From PALSA-1353 sp050014015 (lineage in GTDB: Bacteria; Planctomycetota; Phycisphaerae; Tepidisphaerales; Tepidisphaeraceae): a stretch of 64,000 bases of DNA. The notes under the pieces are model-generated. The model ran no database searches and was not told where the DNA came from. It saw only the letters and a program-made list of their open reading frames with translations. Position 1 is the first letter of the stretch, and every line of letters begins with the position of its first letter. The position numbers and the translations under genes are program-made. The DNA lies in assembly GCA_050014015.1 (NCBI GenBank), contig JBEKEC010000024.1, positions 7,470 to 71,469 of the forward strand, given 5' to 3'. Of the stretch, positions 26,489 through 35,028 are shown piece by piece.

Positions 26489-26767
26489 TCAATGGTAGTC
26501 CACGTAATCGACGCCGGCGGCGTGTTGTCCGTCAAATCGGAAGACGACTCTCCAATTTCCGCTCACGTCGACGGCAAAATATCCCGTCAAGCCACCCTTC
26601 AACGGATGCAGCCTCAGGCCAGGTAATGCCATGTCCCCCGGCTTTTGCGCTGCGGAGAGTCTGGCAAGAATCAACCGTAGTCTCTTGGCGTGATCGCCTC
26701 GGATTCCAGACGTCGCTCCGGAGACGAAAAACTTCTCCAGTCCCTTGTGCCTGAACGACTGGATCAT
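26489..26767 (-). CDS. higB: HigB-type mRNA interferase toxin
   Basis: A 92-residue RelE-superfamily toxin that would cleave mRNA on the ribosome when free of HigA. Starting at the ATG at 26767 the protein reads MIQSFRHKGLEKFFVSG, followed by the HAKRLRLILARL helix, LPGLRLHPLKGGLTGYFAVDVSGNWRV and FRFD, all typical of the plasmid-maintenance (HigB) branch. Basic and aromatic catalytic-site residues (His, Arg in the WRVVFRF strand) are present. The frame is open further upstream, but the promoter and operator occupy that DNA, so the short start is preferred. The predicted transcription start is at or next to the ATG, so the message may be leaderless. Confidence 0.93.
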   Translation of the reverse strand: MIQSFRHKGLEKFFVSGATSGIRGDHAKRLRLILARLSAAQKPGDMALPGLRLHPLKGGLTGYFAVDVSGNWRVVFRFDGQHAAGVDYVDYH

Positions 26768-26773
26768 TTCACG

Positions 26774-26802
26774 ATTGTAACGTGATACGTTACAGGTGTC
26801 AA
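26774..26802 (-). promoter_or_regulatory. higBA promoter
   Basis: On the minus strand a perfect TTGACA (26797-26802), a 17-base spacer, and TACAAT (26774-26779). The higB ATG begins seven bases after the -10, so transcription would begin at or within a base or two of the start codon. Confidence 0.8.
26776..26794. promoter_or_regulatory. HigA operator palindrome
   Basis: Perfect inverted repeat TGTAACGT-GAT-ACGTTACA (8-base arms, 3-base centre). It fills the spacer and covers most of the -10 of the higBA promoter, the expected place for autorepression. Confidence 0.8.
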
Positions 26803-26911
26803 ACAGATCTCCGGTCATGTTGGCCGGGAGTTTTCACCGCGGAGGAGGCAGAGAAAAGGCATCGAAGAGGACCAAGTCTTATCTGTTTTCCGCACGGTTC
26901 AAATAAGGGCG

Positions 26912-28099
26912 TTACCCGGTCGCGGCCAGAAACTTCACGCAAATCGGCGTCCCAACGCTCAGCATCTGGCCGGTATAGGACAGCAAGCCCGTGTCCGGAT
27001 TGACGCGGAAGACCGTGACCGTATCGGTGTCCTGGTTGGCGGCGAAGAGGAAACCGCCGGTGGGGTCGAGGGCAAAATCGCGCGGTCCCTTGCCGCGGGT
27101 CGATTCGAATCCCAGAAGTTTCAACGTCCCGTCGGCGGGATCGACCGCGAAAATCGCGATGTCGTTCGGGCCGCGATTGGAGGCGTACAGGAATCTGCCG
27201 TTGGGGTGAATGCGGACCTCGGCGGAGGTGTTGGCGCCCCGGTAATCCGGCGGAAGCGTCGAGATGTTTTGCAGAAACGCAAGCCGGCCGCGGGCGGAAT
27301 CCCAGGAATAGACGATCACCGTGCCGCCCATTTCGTTGATGAGGTAGGCGATTTTTCCGTTGGGATGGAAGGAGAGATGCCGCGGCCCGGAGCCGGGGGG
27401 AACGGAAACGGTTGGGGGATCGGCCGGGGATAACGAACGCGATGAGGGGTCGAAGTGATAGACGTACACCTTATCCACGCCCAGGTCGGGCACGAGCACG
27501 AATTTGCCGCTGGGATCGAAGTTGCAGGAATGGGGATACGCATGCCGCTGACGATCCGGGTTGACGCTTGAGCCGGTGTGCTTAATAACCGCCGACGGCG
27601 CCGCCAGCGAACCATCCGGATTGATCGGCATCACCGACACGTCGCCGGAATTGTAATTCGCCGTGACCGCGCAGGACCCGGCCGGGTCAACGTCGATGTG
27701 CGTGGTATCCTGACCCTTGGTGGCCTGCTGATTGAGCAAGCTCAGCGCGCCCGTTTGCCGGTCGATGCGATACGCGGCGGCGATGGACGTGCGATGATTA
27801 TCGGACGTGGCGCAGGTATAGAGGAATTTCCCGTCCCGGGTGATGACCTGCCAGCCGGGGTCGTCGATTTGCGCGGCCACACCCTGTTCCGCCAGCGCCC
27901 CCGAAGCGGCGTCGAGCCGATAGAGATAAATTCCCTTGCTATTGTCCGGAGGGCGGGTCTTGGTGCCGACGTAAACCCAGAACTGGTTCTGCCCCGACCC
28001 CGGGGCCGGAGGATTGCCCGCCGATGCCGATTTCGCTTGTGCAAACATGAGCAGGATCGTAAGAATGAACCCGCCTTGGACGCAATGGTCTTTTTTCAT
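26912..28099 (-). CDS. Secreted lactonase-family beta-propeller protein
   Basis: A 395-residue protein of the 6-phosphogluconolactonase-like (YbhE/Lactonase_7) seven-bladed propeller family. The ATG at 28099 gives a good signal peptide (residues 1-28, ending KSASA), so unlike cytoplasmic Pgl it is exported. Repeated blades of about 50 residues carry motifs such as YVGTKTRPPDNSKGIYLYRL, HIDVDPAGSCAVTANYNSGDV, HSCNFDPSGKFVLVPDLG, PRHLSFHPNGKIAYLINE, VRIHPNGRFLYASNRG and FALDPTGGFLFAANQDTDTV. The HP(S/N)GK-type turns are the family hallmark. Export argues against a pentose-phosphate role; the true substrate may be another lactone or cyclic sugar derivative. It is divergent from the antiporter gene with 29 bases between starts. 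Confidence 0.85.
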   Translation of the reverse strand: MKKDHCVQGGFILTILLMFAQAKSASAGNPPAPGSGQNQFWVYVGTKTRPPDNSKGIYLYRLDAASGALAEQGVAAQIDDPGWQVITRDGKFLYTCATSDNHRTSIAAAYRIDRQTGALSLLNQQATKGQDTTHIDVDPAGSCAVTANYNSGDVSVMPINPDGSLAAPSAVIKHTGSSVNPDRQRHAYPHSCNFDPSGKFVLVPDLGVDKVYVYHFDPSSRSLSPADPPTVSVPPGSGPRHLSFHPNGKIAYLINEMGGTVIVYSWDSARGRLAFLQNISTLPPDYRGANTSAEVRIHPNGRFLYASNRGPNDIAIFAVDPADGTLKLLGFESTRGKGPRDFALDPTGGFLFAANQDTDTVTVFRVNPDTGLLSYTGQMLSVGTPICVKFLAATG

Positions 28100-28128
28100 T
28101 TGGCCCGCCTCTATATCTTCTGGCATCA

Positions 28129-29367
28129 ATGAAGCTCTTTGACGTCATAGCGATTCTGCTGACTTTGACGGCGTTGCTGAGCTATTTCAACCACCGCTAC
28201 GTGCGCCTGCACGCCAGCGTGGGCGTCATGCTGATCGCGCTGCTGCTTTCGCTGGCGCTGATCGTACTCGGCGAGTTGGGTCTTGGCATTCGCACGGCCG
28301 CCCGCCAATTCCTCCAGCGCATCCAATTTGGCGATGCCCTGCTGACCTGGATGTTGGGCTTTCTGCTCTTCGCCGGCGCGTTGACCGTTGACCTCAACGA
28401 ACTAAGGCGCCAATGGAAGATTACCACGGTCCTGGCCACGGTGGGAACGGCGGCGTCGATGTTCATCGTCGCGGGACTTGCCCACTGGGGGCTTGCCTTG
28501 ATCGGAATGCCGCTGCCATGGCTCGGCTGCCTGTTATTCGGCGCGCTGATTTCCCCGACGGACCCGGTGGCGGTGGTGGCGGTGACGCGCCAGGCCGGCG
28601 CCGGCAAGGCGATCGACACCGTGGTTTCCTCGGAATCGCTGCTGAACGACGGCGTCGGGGTGGTGCTATTCCTGACCATTCTGCACGCCGCCGCCGCCCC
28701 AGGCGGAATCACCCTCCTCGGCGTCGGCCGCATGCTGGCCCAGGAGGCGCTCGGCGGGGCCGTCCTGGGGTTCTGCACCGGTTTGTTCATTTATCATCTC
28801 CTCAAACAGGCCCGCAATTTCCAGGTTGAAGTCCTTCTCACCCTGGCGCTGGTGATGGGGACCTATTCCCTGGCGTCGGCGCTGAATATGTCGGCGCCCA
28901 TCGCCGTCGTCGTTGCCGGACTGTTGATCGGCAACCGCGGCAAATTGTTCCGCATGTCCGAGCAGGTCAACGTCGATCTGGAACGATTCTGGGAACTGAT
29001 CGACGAGGTGCTCAACGCGGTGTTGTTCGTTCTGATGGGCGCGGAGGTGCTGGTCATGCCGTACACGCCGCGGCATTTTCTGGCGGCGATCATCGCCATC
29101 CCCATCGTTCTGCTGGCGCGGACGGCGACGGTGTTGCCCTTCATACCGCGGATCGGCTGGGGAACGGTGTCGATCCTCATCTGGGGCGGGCTTCGCGGCG
29201 GGCTGGCCGTGGCCATGGCGCTTTCCCTGCCGGAAGGACCGGGCCGAGACCTGATCGTGGCCATCACCTACGGCGTCGTTTGCTTCTCGATCCTCGTCCA
29301 AGGCACGACGATTCGCAAACTCGTGCAGCACACCATCCTGTTTTCCCCGGCCCGGCATATCACATGA
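28129..29367 (+). CDS. Na+/H+ antiporter, CPA1 family
   Basis: A 412-residue inner-membrane exchanger with about 12-13 transmembrane helices. The ion-binding region is readable: LLFGALISPTDPVAVVAV near residue 137 and SSESLLNDGVGVVLFL near residue 165 (the Asn-Asp pair of electroneutral NhaP/NHE-type antiporters). The C-terminal half keeps the glycine-rich RGGLAVAMALSLP helix near residue 350. There is no long cytoplasmic C-terminal domain. It would export Na+ (or K+) in exchange for protons. It is followed after a short direct duplication by the TPR/GT41 gene. Confidence 0.92.
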   Translation: MKLFDVIAILLTLTALLSYFNHRYVRLHASVGVMLIALLLSLALIVLGELGLGIRTAARQFLQRIQFGDALLTWMLGFLLFAGALTVDLNELRRQWKITTVLATVGTAASMFIVAGLAHWGLALIGMPLPWLGCLLFGALISPTDPVAVVAVTRQAGAGKAIDTVVSSESLLNDGVGVVLFLTILHAAAAPGGITLLGVGRMLAQEALGGAVLGFCTGLFIYHLLKQARNFQVEVLLTLALVMGTYSLASALNMSAPIAVVVAGLLIGNRGKLFRMSEQVNVDLERFWELIDEVLNAVLFVLMGAEVLVMPYTPRHFLAAIIAIPIVLLARTATVLPFIPRIGWGTVSILIWGGLRGGLAVAMALSLPEGPGRDLIVAITYGVVCFSILVQGTTIRKLVQHTILFSPARHIT

Positions 29368-29385
29368 CGGGGCATATCACATGAC
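29354..29385 (+). repeat. Direct duplication at a gene junction
   Basis: GGCATATCACATGAC occurs twice (29354-29368 and 29371-29385), separated by GG. The first copy supplies the antiporter stop (TGA) and the second supplies the ATG of the next gene. Confidence 0.9.
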
Positions 29386-31666
29386 AGACCTTCCGGTGCA
29401 ACAGGCCATCGAGGCGGCGATGAATTGTCATCGCGCCCAAGACCCCGCCGGCGCCGAAGCGCTTTGCCGCCAGGCGCTGGCGCTTCAGCCGGAAAATGCC
29501 CAGGCCCTGCATCTGCTCGGCCTGATTTGCTCTGGGCGCGGCGAGCAGGAGCAGGCCCTGAATTGGTTCGAGCGGGCCGTCGAGGCCGATCCGCTGGCGG
29601 CGGAATACCGCACCAATCAGGGCGTCGTGCTGGAACGGCTCGGCCGGACCGAGGAGGCCGTCGCCGCCTATCGCCTGGCCCTGGAAATCAGTCCCCATTT
29701 GACCGATGCGCACGTCAACCTTGGAAACGCCCTGGGCAGGCTGGGGCGATGGGACGAGGCGATTGAAGCCTATCGCGCCGCCGCCGATCGCCGGCCCGAA
29801 GTCGCCGAAATTCACAATGCCCTCGGCGCGGCGCTCTACGCCGGCGGGCAAATCGAACCCGCCCTGGCCGCCCTCGCCACCGCCCTGGAGCTGCGGCCCC
29901 AATTCCCCGAGGCCTACAACAATGTCGGCAACGCGCTGGTTTCCAGGGGCGAATTGGATTTGGCCATCGCCGCGTATCGCAAGGCCGTCGCAATCAATCC
30001 CGGCCTGACGGATGCGCAAATCAATCTGGCCAATGCCCTCGATCGCAACGGCCAGCGAGAACAAGCCCTGGCGGTCCACCTGCAAGTCGCCAAGGCCCGG
30101 CCCGATCGTGCCGAGACGCAAATGTCGATCGGCGATGCGTATTACCAACTTGGCCGGTGGGACGAGGCGGCCGATGCGTACCGCCGGGCCGTCGAACTGT
30201 TGCCGCAAGACCTTCGTGCGGTCGCCTGCCTCGGCCGGGCGCTTCTGGCCATGCCGGACCTGGACGGCGCGATCGCCGCCTATCGCCGGGTCCTGGAGCT
30301 TGACCCCAATTCCATCGAGGCGGCCAATAACCTCGGCGTCGCGTTTAAGGAGCAGGGTTTGATGGATGAAGCGCTGGATCACTGCGAAAGAGCGATGGAG
30401 ATTCAGCCCGATAGTGCCGCCGTCCACAGCAATCTGGTTTATCTCCTGTCGTTTCACGCGGGATACGATCCGCCGGAGTTGGCGCGGCAACAGCGGCGCT
30501 GGAACGAAAAGCACGCCCGGCCGCTGCGGCATCTCATCCGGCCCCACGGCAACGACCGTTCGACGGATCGCCCATTGAAGATCGGTTACGTCTCACCCGA
30601 TTTTCGCCAGCACGTCGTCGGGCAAAACCTGCTGCCGCTGCTGAGCGAGCACGATCGCAACGAATTCAAAATCCACTGCTATTCCAGCGTCATCCGGCCC
30701 GATCCGTTCACGGAGATTTTGCGATCCCACGCGGACGTTTGGCGAAACGTCGCCATGCACACCGACGACGAACTGGCCGAGATCGTCCGCGCCGATTGCG
30801 TCGACGTTCTGGTCGATCTGTCGCTTCACGTGTCGCACAATCGGCTGCTGGTCTTCGCACGCAAGCCGGCGCCGGTGCAGGTCAGCTACCTGGGATATTG
30901 CGCCGGCACTGGCCTGGAGGCGATGGACTATCGCCTGTCCGACCCCTATCTCGATCCACCGGATTCGGATTTGTCACTCTATTCCGAACAAACGATCCGA
31001 TTGCCGGAAACGTATTGGTGTTACGGCTGCGCCGGCCCGACGCCCGAGCCGGCGCCGCCGCCGTGCGGGGTGAATGGCTTCGTCACCTTCGGATGCCTGA
31101 ACAATTTCGCGAAAGTTTCCCCGGGGGCGTTGGATTTGTGGGCGGAGGTTCTGGCCGCCGTGCCGCGGTCGCGCATGATCATTCATTCCTATCCGGGGTC
31201 GCATCTCGACGCCGTGCGCCAGCGGTTTGCCGCCGGCGGCGTCTCGCCGGACCGGTTGGAATTCCTCGCCAAGCAGCCGTGGAGCCAGTACGTGCAGACC
31301 TACGGCCGGATCGACGTCGCCCTGGACCCGTTCCCCTACGGCGGTGGAATCACCACGTGCGATGCCCTGTGGATGGGCGTGCCGGTGGTGAGCCTCGTCG
31401 GCCAGACCGCCGTCGGGCGCGGCGGGAAAAGCATTCTCTCGAACGTCGGCCTGCCGGAACTGGCCGCCCGCCGGCCGCGACAGTACCTCCAGACCGCCGT
31501 CACGCTCGCCGAATCGCCCGGCCGTCTGGCGGAGCTCCGCGGGACCCTGCGCCAGCGGATGCTCGCCTCGCCACTGATGAGCGCCCGGCGATTCGCCAGG
31601 AACGTCGAGAAGGCCTACCGCCAGATGTGGCGGCAATGGTGCAATTCCCGCGACGGTTCAATATAA
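29381..31666 (+). CDS. TPR protein with O-GlcNAc transferase-like (GT41/SPINDLY) domain
   Basis: A 761-residue protein. Residues about 8-370 contain ten or so tetratricopeptide repeats with the W/LG-Y-A-P pattern (for example AHVNLGNALGRLGRWDEAIE). Residues about 395-750 are a GT41-type catalytic region: LKIGYVSPDFRQHVVGQNLL (catalytic His candidate), KPAPVQVSYLGYCAGTG, FVTFGCLNNFAKVSP, DVALDPFPYGGGITTCDALW and GVPVVSLVGQTAVGRGGKSIL. These match bacterial O-GlcNAc transferase homologues that glycosylate proteins or, in bacteria, sometimes glycans. There is no signal peptide, so it is cytoplasmic. A paralogue-like TPR protein with a different GT domain is at 50795. The donor is probably UDP-GlcNAc; the acceptor is unknown. 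Confidence 0.9.
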   Translation: MTDLPVQQAIEAAMNCHRAQDPAGAEALCRQALALQPENAQALHLLGLICSGRGEQEQALNWFERAVEADPLAAEYRTNQGVVLERLGRTEEAVAAYRLALEISPHLTDAHVNLGNALGRLGRWDEAIEAYRAAADRRPEVAEIHNALGAALYAGGQIEPALAALATALELRPQFPEAYNNVGNALVSRGELDLAIAAYRKAVAINPGLTDAQINLANALDRNGQREQALAVHLQVAKARPDRAETQMSIGDAYYQLGRWDEAADAYRRAVELLPQDLRAVACLGRALLAMPDLDGAIAAYRRVLELDPNSIEAANNLGVAFKEQGLMDEALDHCERAMEIQPDSAAVHSNLVYLLSFHAGYDPPELARQQRRWNEKHARPLRHLIRPHGNDRSTDRPLKIGYVSPDFRQHVVGQNLLPLLSEHDRNEFKIHCYSSVIRPDPFTEILRSHADVWRNVAMHTDDELAEIVRADCVDVLVDLSLHVSHNRLLVFARKPAPVQVSYLGYCAGTGLEAMDYRLSDPYLDPPDSDLSLYSEQTIRLPETYWCYGCAGPTPEPAPPPCGVNGFVTFGCLNNFAKVSPGALDLWAEVLAAVPRSRMIIHSYPGSHLDAVRQRFAAGGVSPDRLEFLAKQPWSQYVQTYGRIDVALDPFPYGGGITTCDALWMGVPVVSLVGQTAVGRGGKSILSNVGLPELAARRPRQYLQTAVTLAESPGRLAELRGTLRQRMLASPLMSARRFARNVEKAYRQMWRQWCNSRDGSI

Positions 31667-31722
31667 TTTTGCGCTAGGCGATACCAGAACCCCGCACCCA
31701 CTTTTGCCATAGGAGAGATGAC

Positions 31723-32196
31723 ATGACTTCACTCGAACTCACCGCCGACGTGCTGAGCCGCAACTTGGAGATGCTGAAGGCAACGATCGGCGATTTTTCG
31801 GATGCGGACATTTACGCTCGGCCTTGTCCCGGAGCCAATCACACGGCCTGGCAACTGGGCCATCTGGCCGCCTCGGAAGCGCGGATGGTCGGCGCATACA
31901 AACTACCCGATGGATTTGACAAGAAATTCACCAAGGAAACTTCCGGGAAGGACGATCCCAAGTTCTTCGGCTCGAAGGCTGAGTTGCTGGATCAATTAGG
32001 CAAAGTGCGCGCGGCAACAATCGCTTGGGTCAAGACGCTTACGCCGGCCGACCTGGACAAACCAGCGCCGCAGAACATGCAGCGCATGATTCCGACGATG
32101 GGGCATCTCGTGCAGTTGCTGCCGTCGCACTTTGCCATGCACGTGGGCCAGATGCAGGTGATCCGGCGGAAGCTCGGCAAGCCGCTCCTTTTCTGA
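31723..32196 (+). CDS. DinB-family protein
   Basis: A 157-residue four-helix-bundle protein of the DinB/YfiT superfamily, with GGAG upstream of the ATG. The metal-binding histidines can be placed: HTAWQLGHLAASE near residue 45, and HFAMHVGQMQVIRRKLG near residue 140. Such proteins bind a divalent metal and include mycothiol- or bacillithiol-dependent transferases, but most members have no known substrate. The gene stands alone between glycosyltransferases, with 56 bases on each side, and shows nothing that links it to glycan work. Confidence 0.88.
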   Translation: MTSLELTADVLSRNLEMLKATIGDFSDADIYARPCPGANHTAWQLGHLAASEARMVGAYKLPDGFDKKFTKETSGKDDPKFFGSKAELLDQLGKVRAATIAWVKTLTPADLDKPAPQNMQRMIPTMGHLVQLLPSHFAMHVGQMQVIRRKLGKPLLF

Positions 32197-32252
32197 TTTT
32201 CTGAACAGATTTTGAAATCAACGACCGGGCCGCGCCGGCCGATAACATTTGT

Positions 32253-33770
32253 GTGACGGTCTGCGCATTGCCAGAGAGAGTTGCGGCGCCTGAGCGGGGG
32301 AGGGACCGCGCGCGCGGGGCCATGGGATGGTTGATCGGCACATGCGTGGTTTCAGCCCTGGTCGGCCGGCTCAGCTTTCTGGTTCGTCCCCTCGATGCCG
32401 ACGGGGCGATGTTCATTTACATGGGCAAGCTCGTCAGCCAGGGCGGCCGGATCGGCGCCGAGCTGATCGACAACAAATTTCCCACGGTCGGACTGATGAC
32501 CAGCGCGTGTTGGCGGACGTTCGGCGCTTGCTGGCCGGCGTACGTGCTGCTGCAAACGGCGATGGGATTTGCCGGCGCGTTTCTGCTGGCGCGGTCGGCC
32601 CGGCGGAACATCGGCGTTCATGCCGCCTGGCCCACCGGATTGTTCGCCCTGGTCTATCTCAATTTCAATTTCGCGGTGTACGGTGGATTTCAACTGGAAA
32701 CGCTCCAGGCATTTTTCAGCATCCTGGCCGCGACGGCCGCGTTGGAAGCGCTGGGCGGCGGCGACGCGAGAGATTCGTTTCTGGCCGGCCTGTCGGCCGG
32801 CGCGGCGGCGATGCTCAAGCCGTCTGGGCTGGCCGTGCTCGGGGCATTCGCCGTTGCCCTCATCTGCCGGCGACGGCGATTGACGGCCCATGCCGCCGCC
32901 GCCGCGGCGGGCCTGGCGATCCCCACCGCCGCAACCTTGGCATACCTTGGCGCCGCCGACCTGCTCAGCGCCATGCCGGCGATCTGGCGCCAGATCGCGG
33001 GATACGCCGCCAACTCGCCCTGGGAACCCTGGGACCTCAGCAAGCCGGTCATCGTGATTCTCATCCTCGGATTTCCCCTGCTCATTCGCGGCGTGGTGTT
33101 TCGCAGGCCGCAACATCGGCTGGCGGCCCGGCCCGAAACGCCGATGGTGGTTTTCGCAATTGTCTGGTTGGCCCTGGAAGCCGCCGGCGTCGCGGCGCAG
33201 CGGCGAATGTACGCCTACCATTTCCTGGTTCTGGCCGCGCCCGCGAGCCTGCTCTTCGGCCTGATTCCGCGCCGTGCGCGCCCGTGGCCCCTGGCCGCGG
33301 CATTGATGCTGCCGGCGCTTTTCTCCCTCTTTGGCGGATGCCAGGTCCTGGCCGATGCGCCGCATTCACTCAAGCGGTCCGCTTCCGAAGAATATCTGGC
33401 CGCCCACGCCAGGAGCGGCGATGCCGTCTGGCTCGACGGCATGATGCGCCTTCTGGTCAACACCGACTTGGCCGCCGGCTCGCGCTACCCGATGACGTTT
33501 CTCTGGGTGAACGACGATGAAGCCCCGCTCCGATATTGCCACGCGATGCTGGGAGATTTCGATCAACGCCGCCCCAAATACGTCGTCCTGCCGACGAAAT
33601 TTGACCATTACGTCCACGCGCTCAGCGACCACGTCAAGGAACTGGGACTTCGGCCGACCCGCAAGGCGAATTTCATCCGGGCGTGGATGGAGCTGAGAGA
33701 TTACGTCCAGAAAAATTATCGCCCTGAAGCCCAGGTTGACTGGGAAACCGTTTACCGGCGAGGTTCGTAG
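32253..33770 (+). CDS. GT-C type membrane glycosyltransferase
   Basis: A 505-residue polytopic protein resembling the ArnT/PMT (GT39/GT83-like) group. After a short Arg-rich N-terminus, helix 1 is followed by the loop LVRPLDADGAMFIYMGKLV, where the Asp pair is the usual site for metal and polyprenyl-phosphate sugar. About 10 further helices follow, with LETLQAFFSILAATAALEAL and GLSAGAAAMLKPSG typical of the family. Residues about 370-505 form a C-terminal soluble domain. The GTG at 32253 is the assumed start. Its stop abuts the ATG of the next gene, so it is co-translated with the PIG-V-like gene. Probably adds a sugar in the periplasm. Confidence 0.78.
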   Translation: MTVCALPERVAAPERGRDRARGAMGWLIGTCVVSALVGRLSFLVRPLDADGAMFIYMGKLVSQGGRIGAELIDNKFPTVGLMTSACWRTFGACWPAYVLLQTAMGFAGAFLLARSARRNIGVHAAWPTGLFALVYLNFNFAVYGGFQLETLQAFFSILAATAALEALGGGDARDSFLAGLSAGAAAMLKPSGLAVLGAFAVALICRRRRLTAHAAAAAAGLAIPTAATLAYLGAADLLSAMPAIWRQIAGYAANSPWEPWDLSKPVIVILILGFPLLIRGVVFRRPQHRLAARPETPMVVFAIVWLALEAAGVAAQRRMYAYHFLVLAAPASLLFGLIPRRARPWPLAAALMLPALFSLFGGCQVLADAPHSLKRSASEEYLAAHARSGDAVWLDGMMRLLVNTDLAAGSRYPMTFLWVNDDEAPLRYCHAMLGDFDQRRPKYVVLPTKFDHYVHALSDHVKELGLRPTRKANFIRAWMELRDYVQKNYRPEAQVDWETVYRRGS

Positions 33771-34922
33771 ATGAAAGCGGAGGCAACCGTCAGCTTGGGC
33801 GGCAATCTTTCGCCGTTCCTCGGCGAAGCGGATCAATCGCGGTTAAGTCCGCGGTTCCTGCTGCGCGCCGTGATCGTTCCGTTCGCCTACACGCGCCTGA
33901 TGCTGATCTGCGCCGCCTGCTTTGCGATTTACCGGCTGCCGGCCGCGCGGGCCGTCGGCTGGGATTTGCCCACCGGCTCGGCCGCGATCGATATGTGGTC
34001 GCATTTCGACGGACGTTGGTATCTCACCATCGCCAGGGACGGCTATCAGCTTATTCCCGGTCAGCAGTCCAACGTCGCCTTCGCGCCGCTGTTTCCCATG
34101 CTGATGCGCCTCGGCGGGCTGCTGGCCGGCGGAAGCGATCAAGCGTTCCTGATCGCGGGGATCGTCATTTCCAATCTCGCGCTCATCGTGACCCTGGTTT
34201 ACGTGATGGCCCTGTTGCTGCTGGAGGGATACGACCAGACCGTCGCAACCCGCGCGGCTTTGTACGTGCTGATCTTTCCAACTTCGTTTTTTCTCTCCGC
34301 CGTCTATCCAATGTCGCTGTTCATGGCGATTTCCACGGCCGCGTTTTATCACGCGCGAAAGGAACATTGGCGGATCGCCGGACTGCTGGCCGGGCTGGCG
34401 GCGTTATCGCGGCCCGACGGCGTATTGCTGACCGCCGGCTTGGCTGTTGAATTTCTCCACCAGCGAGGATTCTCTTTACGCCGTGAAATACTGAATTTGA
34501 TCTGGGGTCCGGCGGGCCTGCTGGCATGGATGGCGTTTCAGTGGCAACAGTTCGGAGATCCCCTCACCTTCGTCGCCGTCCAGAAGCAATGGAATTACTG
34601 CCCGCTTCTGACCGTCCTGCACTCCTCGCACGCGGGGCTTCAACTGGGCAGCCCGGCCTTGCTGGCGGTGATGACGATCCTGGCCATCCGCCGGCTGCGG
34701 CCCTGTTACACCGTCTTCACCATCGCCATGTTCACCGTCATGCTGATGGCCCAACGGTACTGGTCGATCACGCGATTTATCCTGGTGTTGTTCCCGGCGT
34801 TCATGATGCTGGCGATCGTCGGCCGCCGTTGGCGGATCGTTCATCTTCTCTACACCTCCATGTCCACGCCGCTGTCGGTCATCCTCATGATGCGGTTTTC
34901 ATTGAATCTCTGGGTGGCATAG
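33771..34922 (+). CDS. PIG-V-like mannosyltransferase
   Basis: A 383-residue multi-pass protein similar to the GPI mannosyltransferase II (PIG-V, GT76) family found also in bacteria. Key features are MWSHFDGRWYLTIARDGYQL near residue 74 (D and WY motif), NVAFAPLFPMLMRLGG near residue 101, an SAVYPMSLFMAIS segment, and LAALSRPDGVLL near residue 210. Nine to ten hydrophobic helices follow one another. The start codon directly follows the previous stop with no gap. It should transfer a sugar, perhaps mannose, from a polyprenyl-phosphate donor on the periplasmic side. The donor is inferred from the family. Confidence 0.82.
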   Translation: MKAEATVSLGGNLSPFLGEADQSRLSPRFLLRAVIVPFAYTRLMLICAACFAIYRLPAARAVGWDLPTGSAAIDMWSHFDGRWYLTIARDGYQLIPGQQSNVAFAPLFPMLMRLGGLLAGGSDQAFLIAGIVISNLALIVTLVYVMALLLLEGYDQTVATRAALYVLIFPTSFFLSAVYPMSLFMAISTAAFYHARKEHWRIAGLLAGLAALSRPDGVLLTAGLAVEFLHQRGFSLRREILNLIWGPAGLLAWMAFQWQQFGDPLTFVAVQKQWNYCPLLTVLHSSHAGLQLGSPALLAVMTILAIRRLRPCYTVFTIAMFTVMLMAQRYWSITRFILVLFPAFMMLAIVGRRWRIVHLLYTSMSTPLSVILMMRFSLNLWVA

Positions 34923-34992
34923 CGTCCGGTAACCGCAATCCATCCCTTTGAAAAGATGCGGCCGGATTCACGCCGATATCGCATGAGTTGTA

Positions 34993-35016
34993 AGCCCCGG
35001 ATGTACATCCGGGGCT
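34993..35016. repeat. 24-base perfect palindrome
   Basis: AGCCCCGGATGT followed directly by ACATCCGGGGCT. It stands 12 bases before the ATG at 35029, so the hairpin could mask the translation start of the GT87-type gene. Its symmetry and GC content suggest a dispersed REP-like unit. Confidence 0.9.
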
Positions 35017-35028
35017 ACGCGAGAACGC

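Noticed and set aside
27095..27120. GGTCGATTCGAATCCCAG resembling a tRNA T-arm
   Set aside because: It is inside the lactonase-like coding region and no acceptor, D or anticodon arms surround it. No tRNA gene was found.
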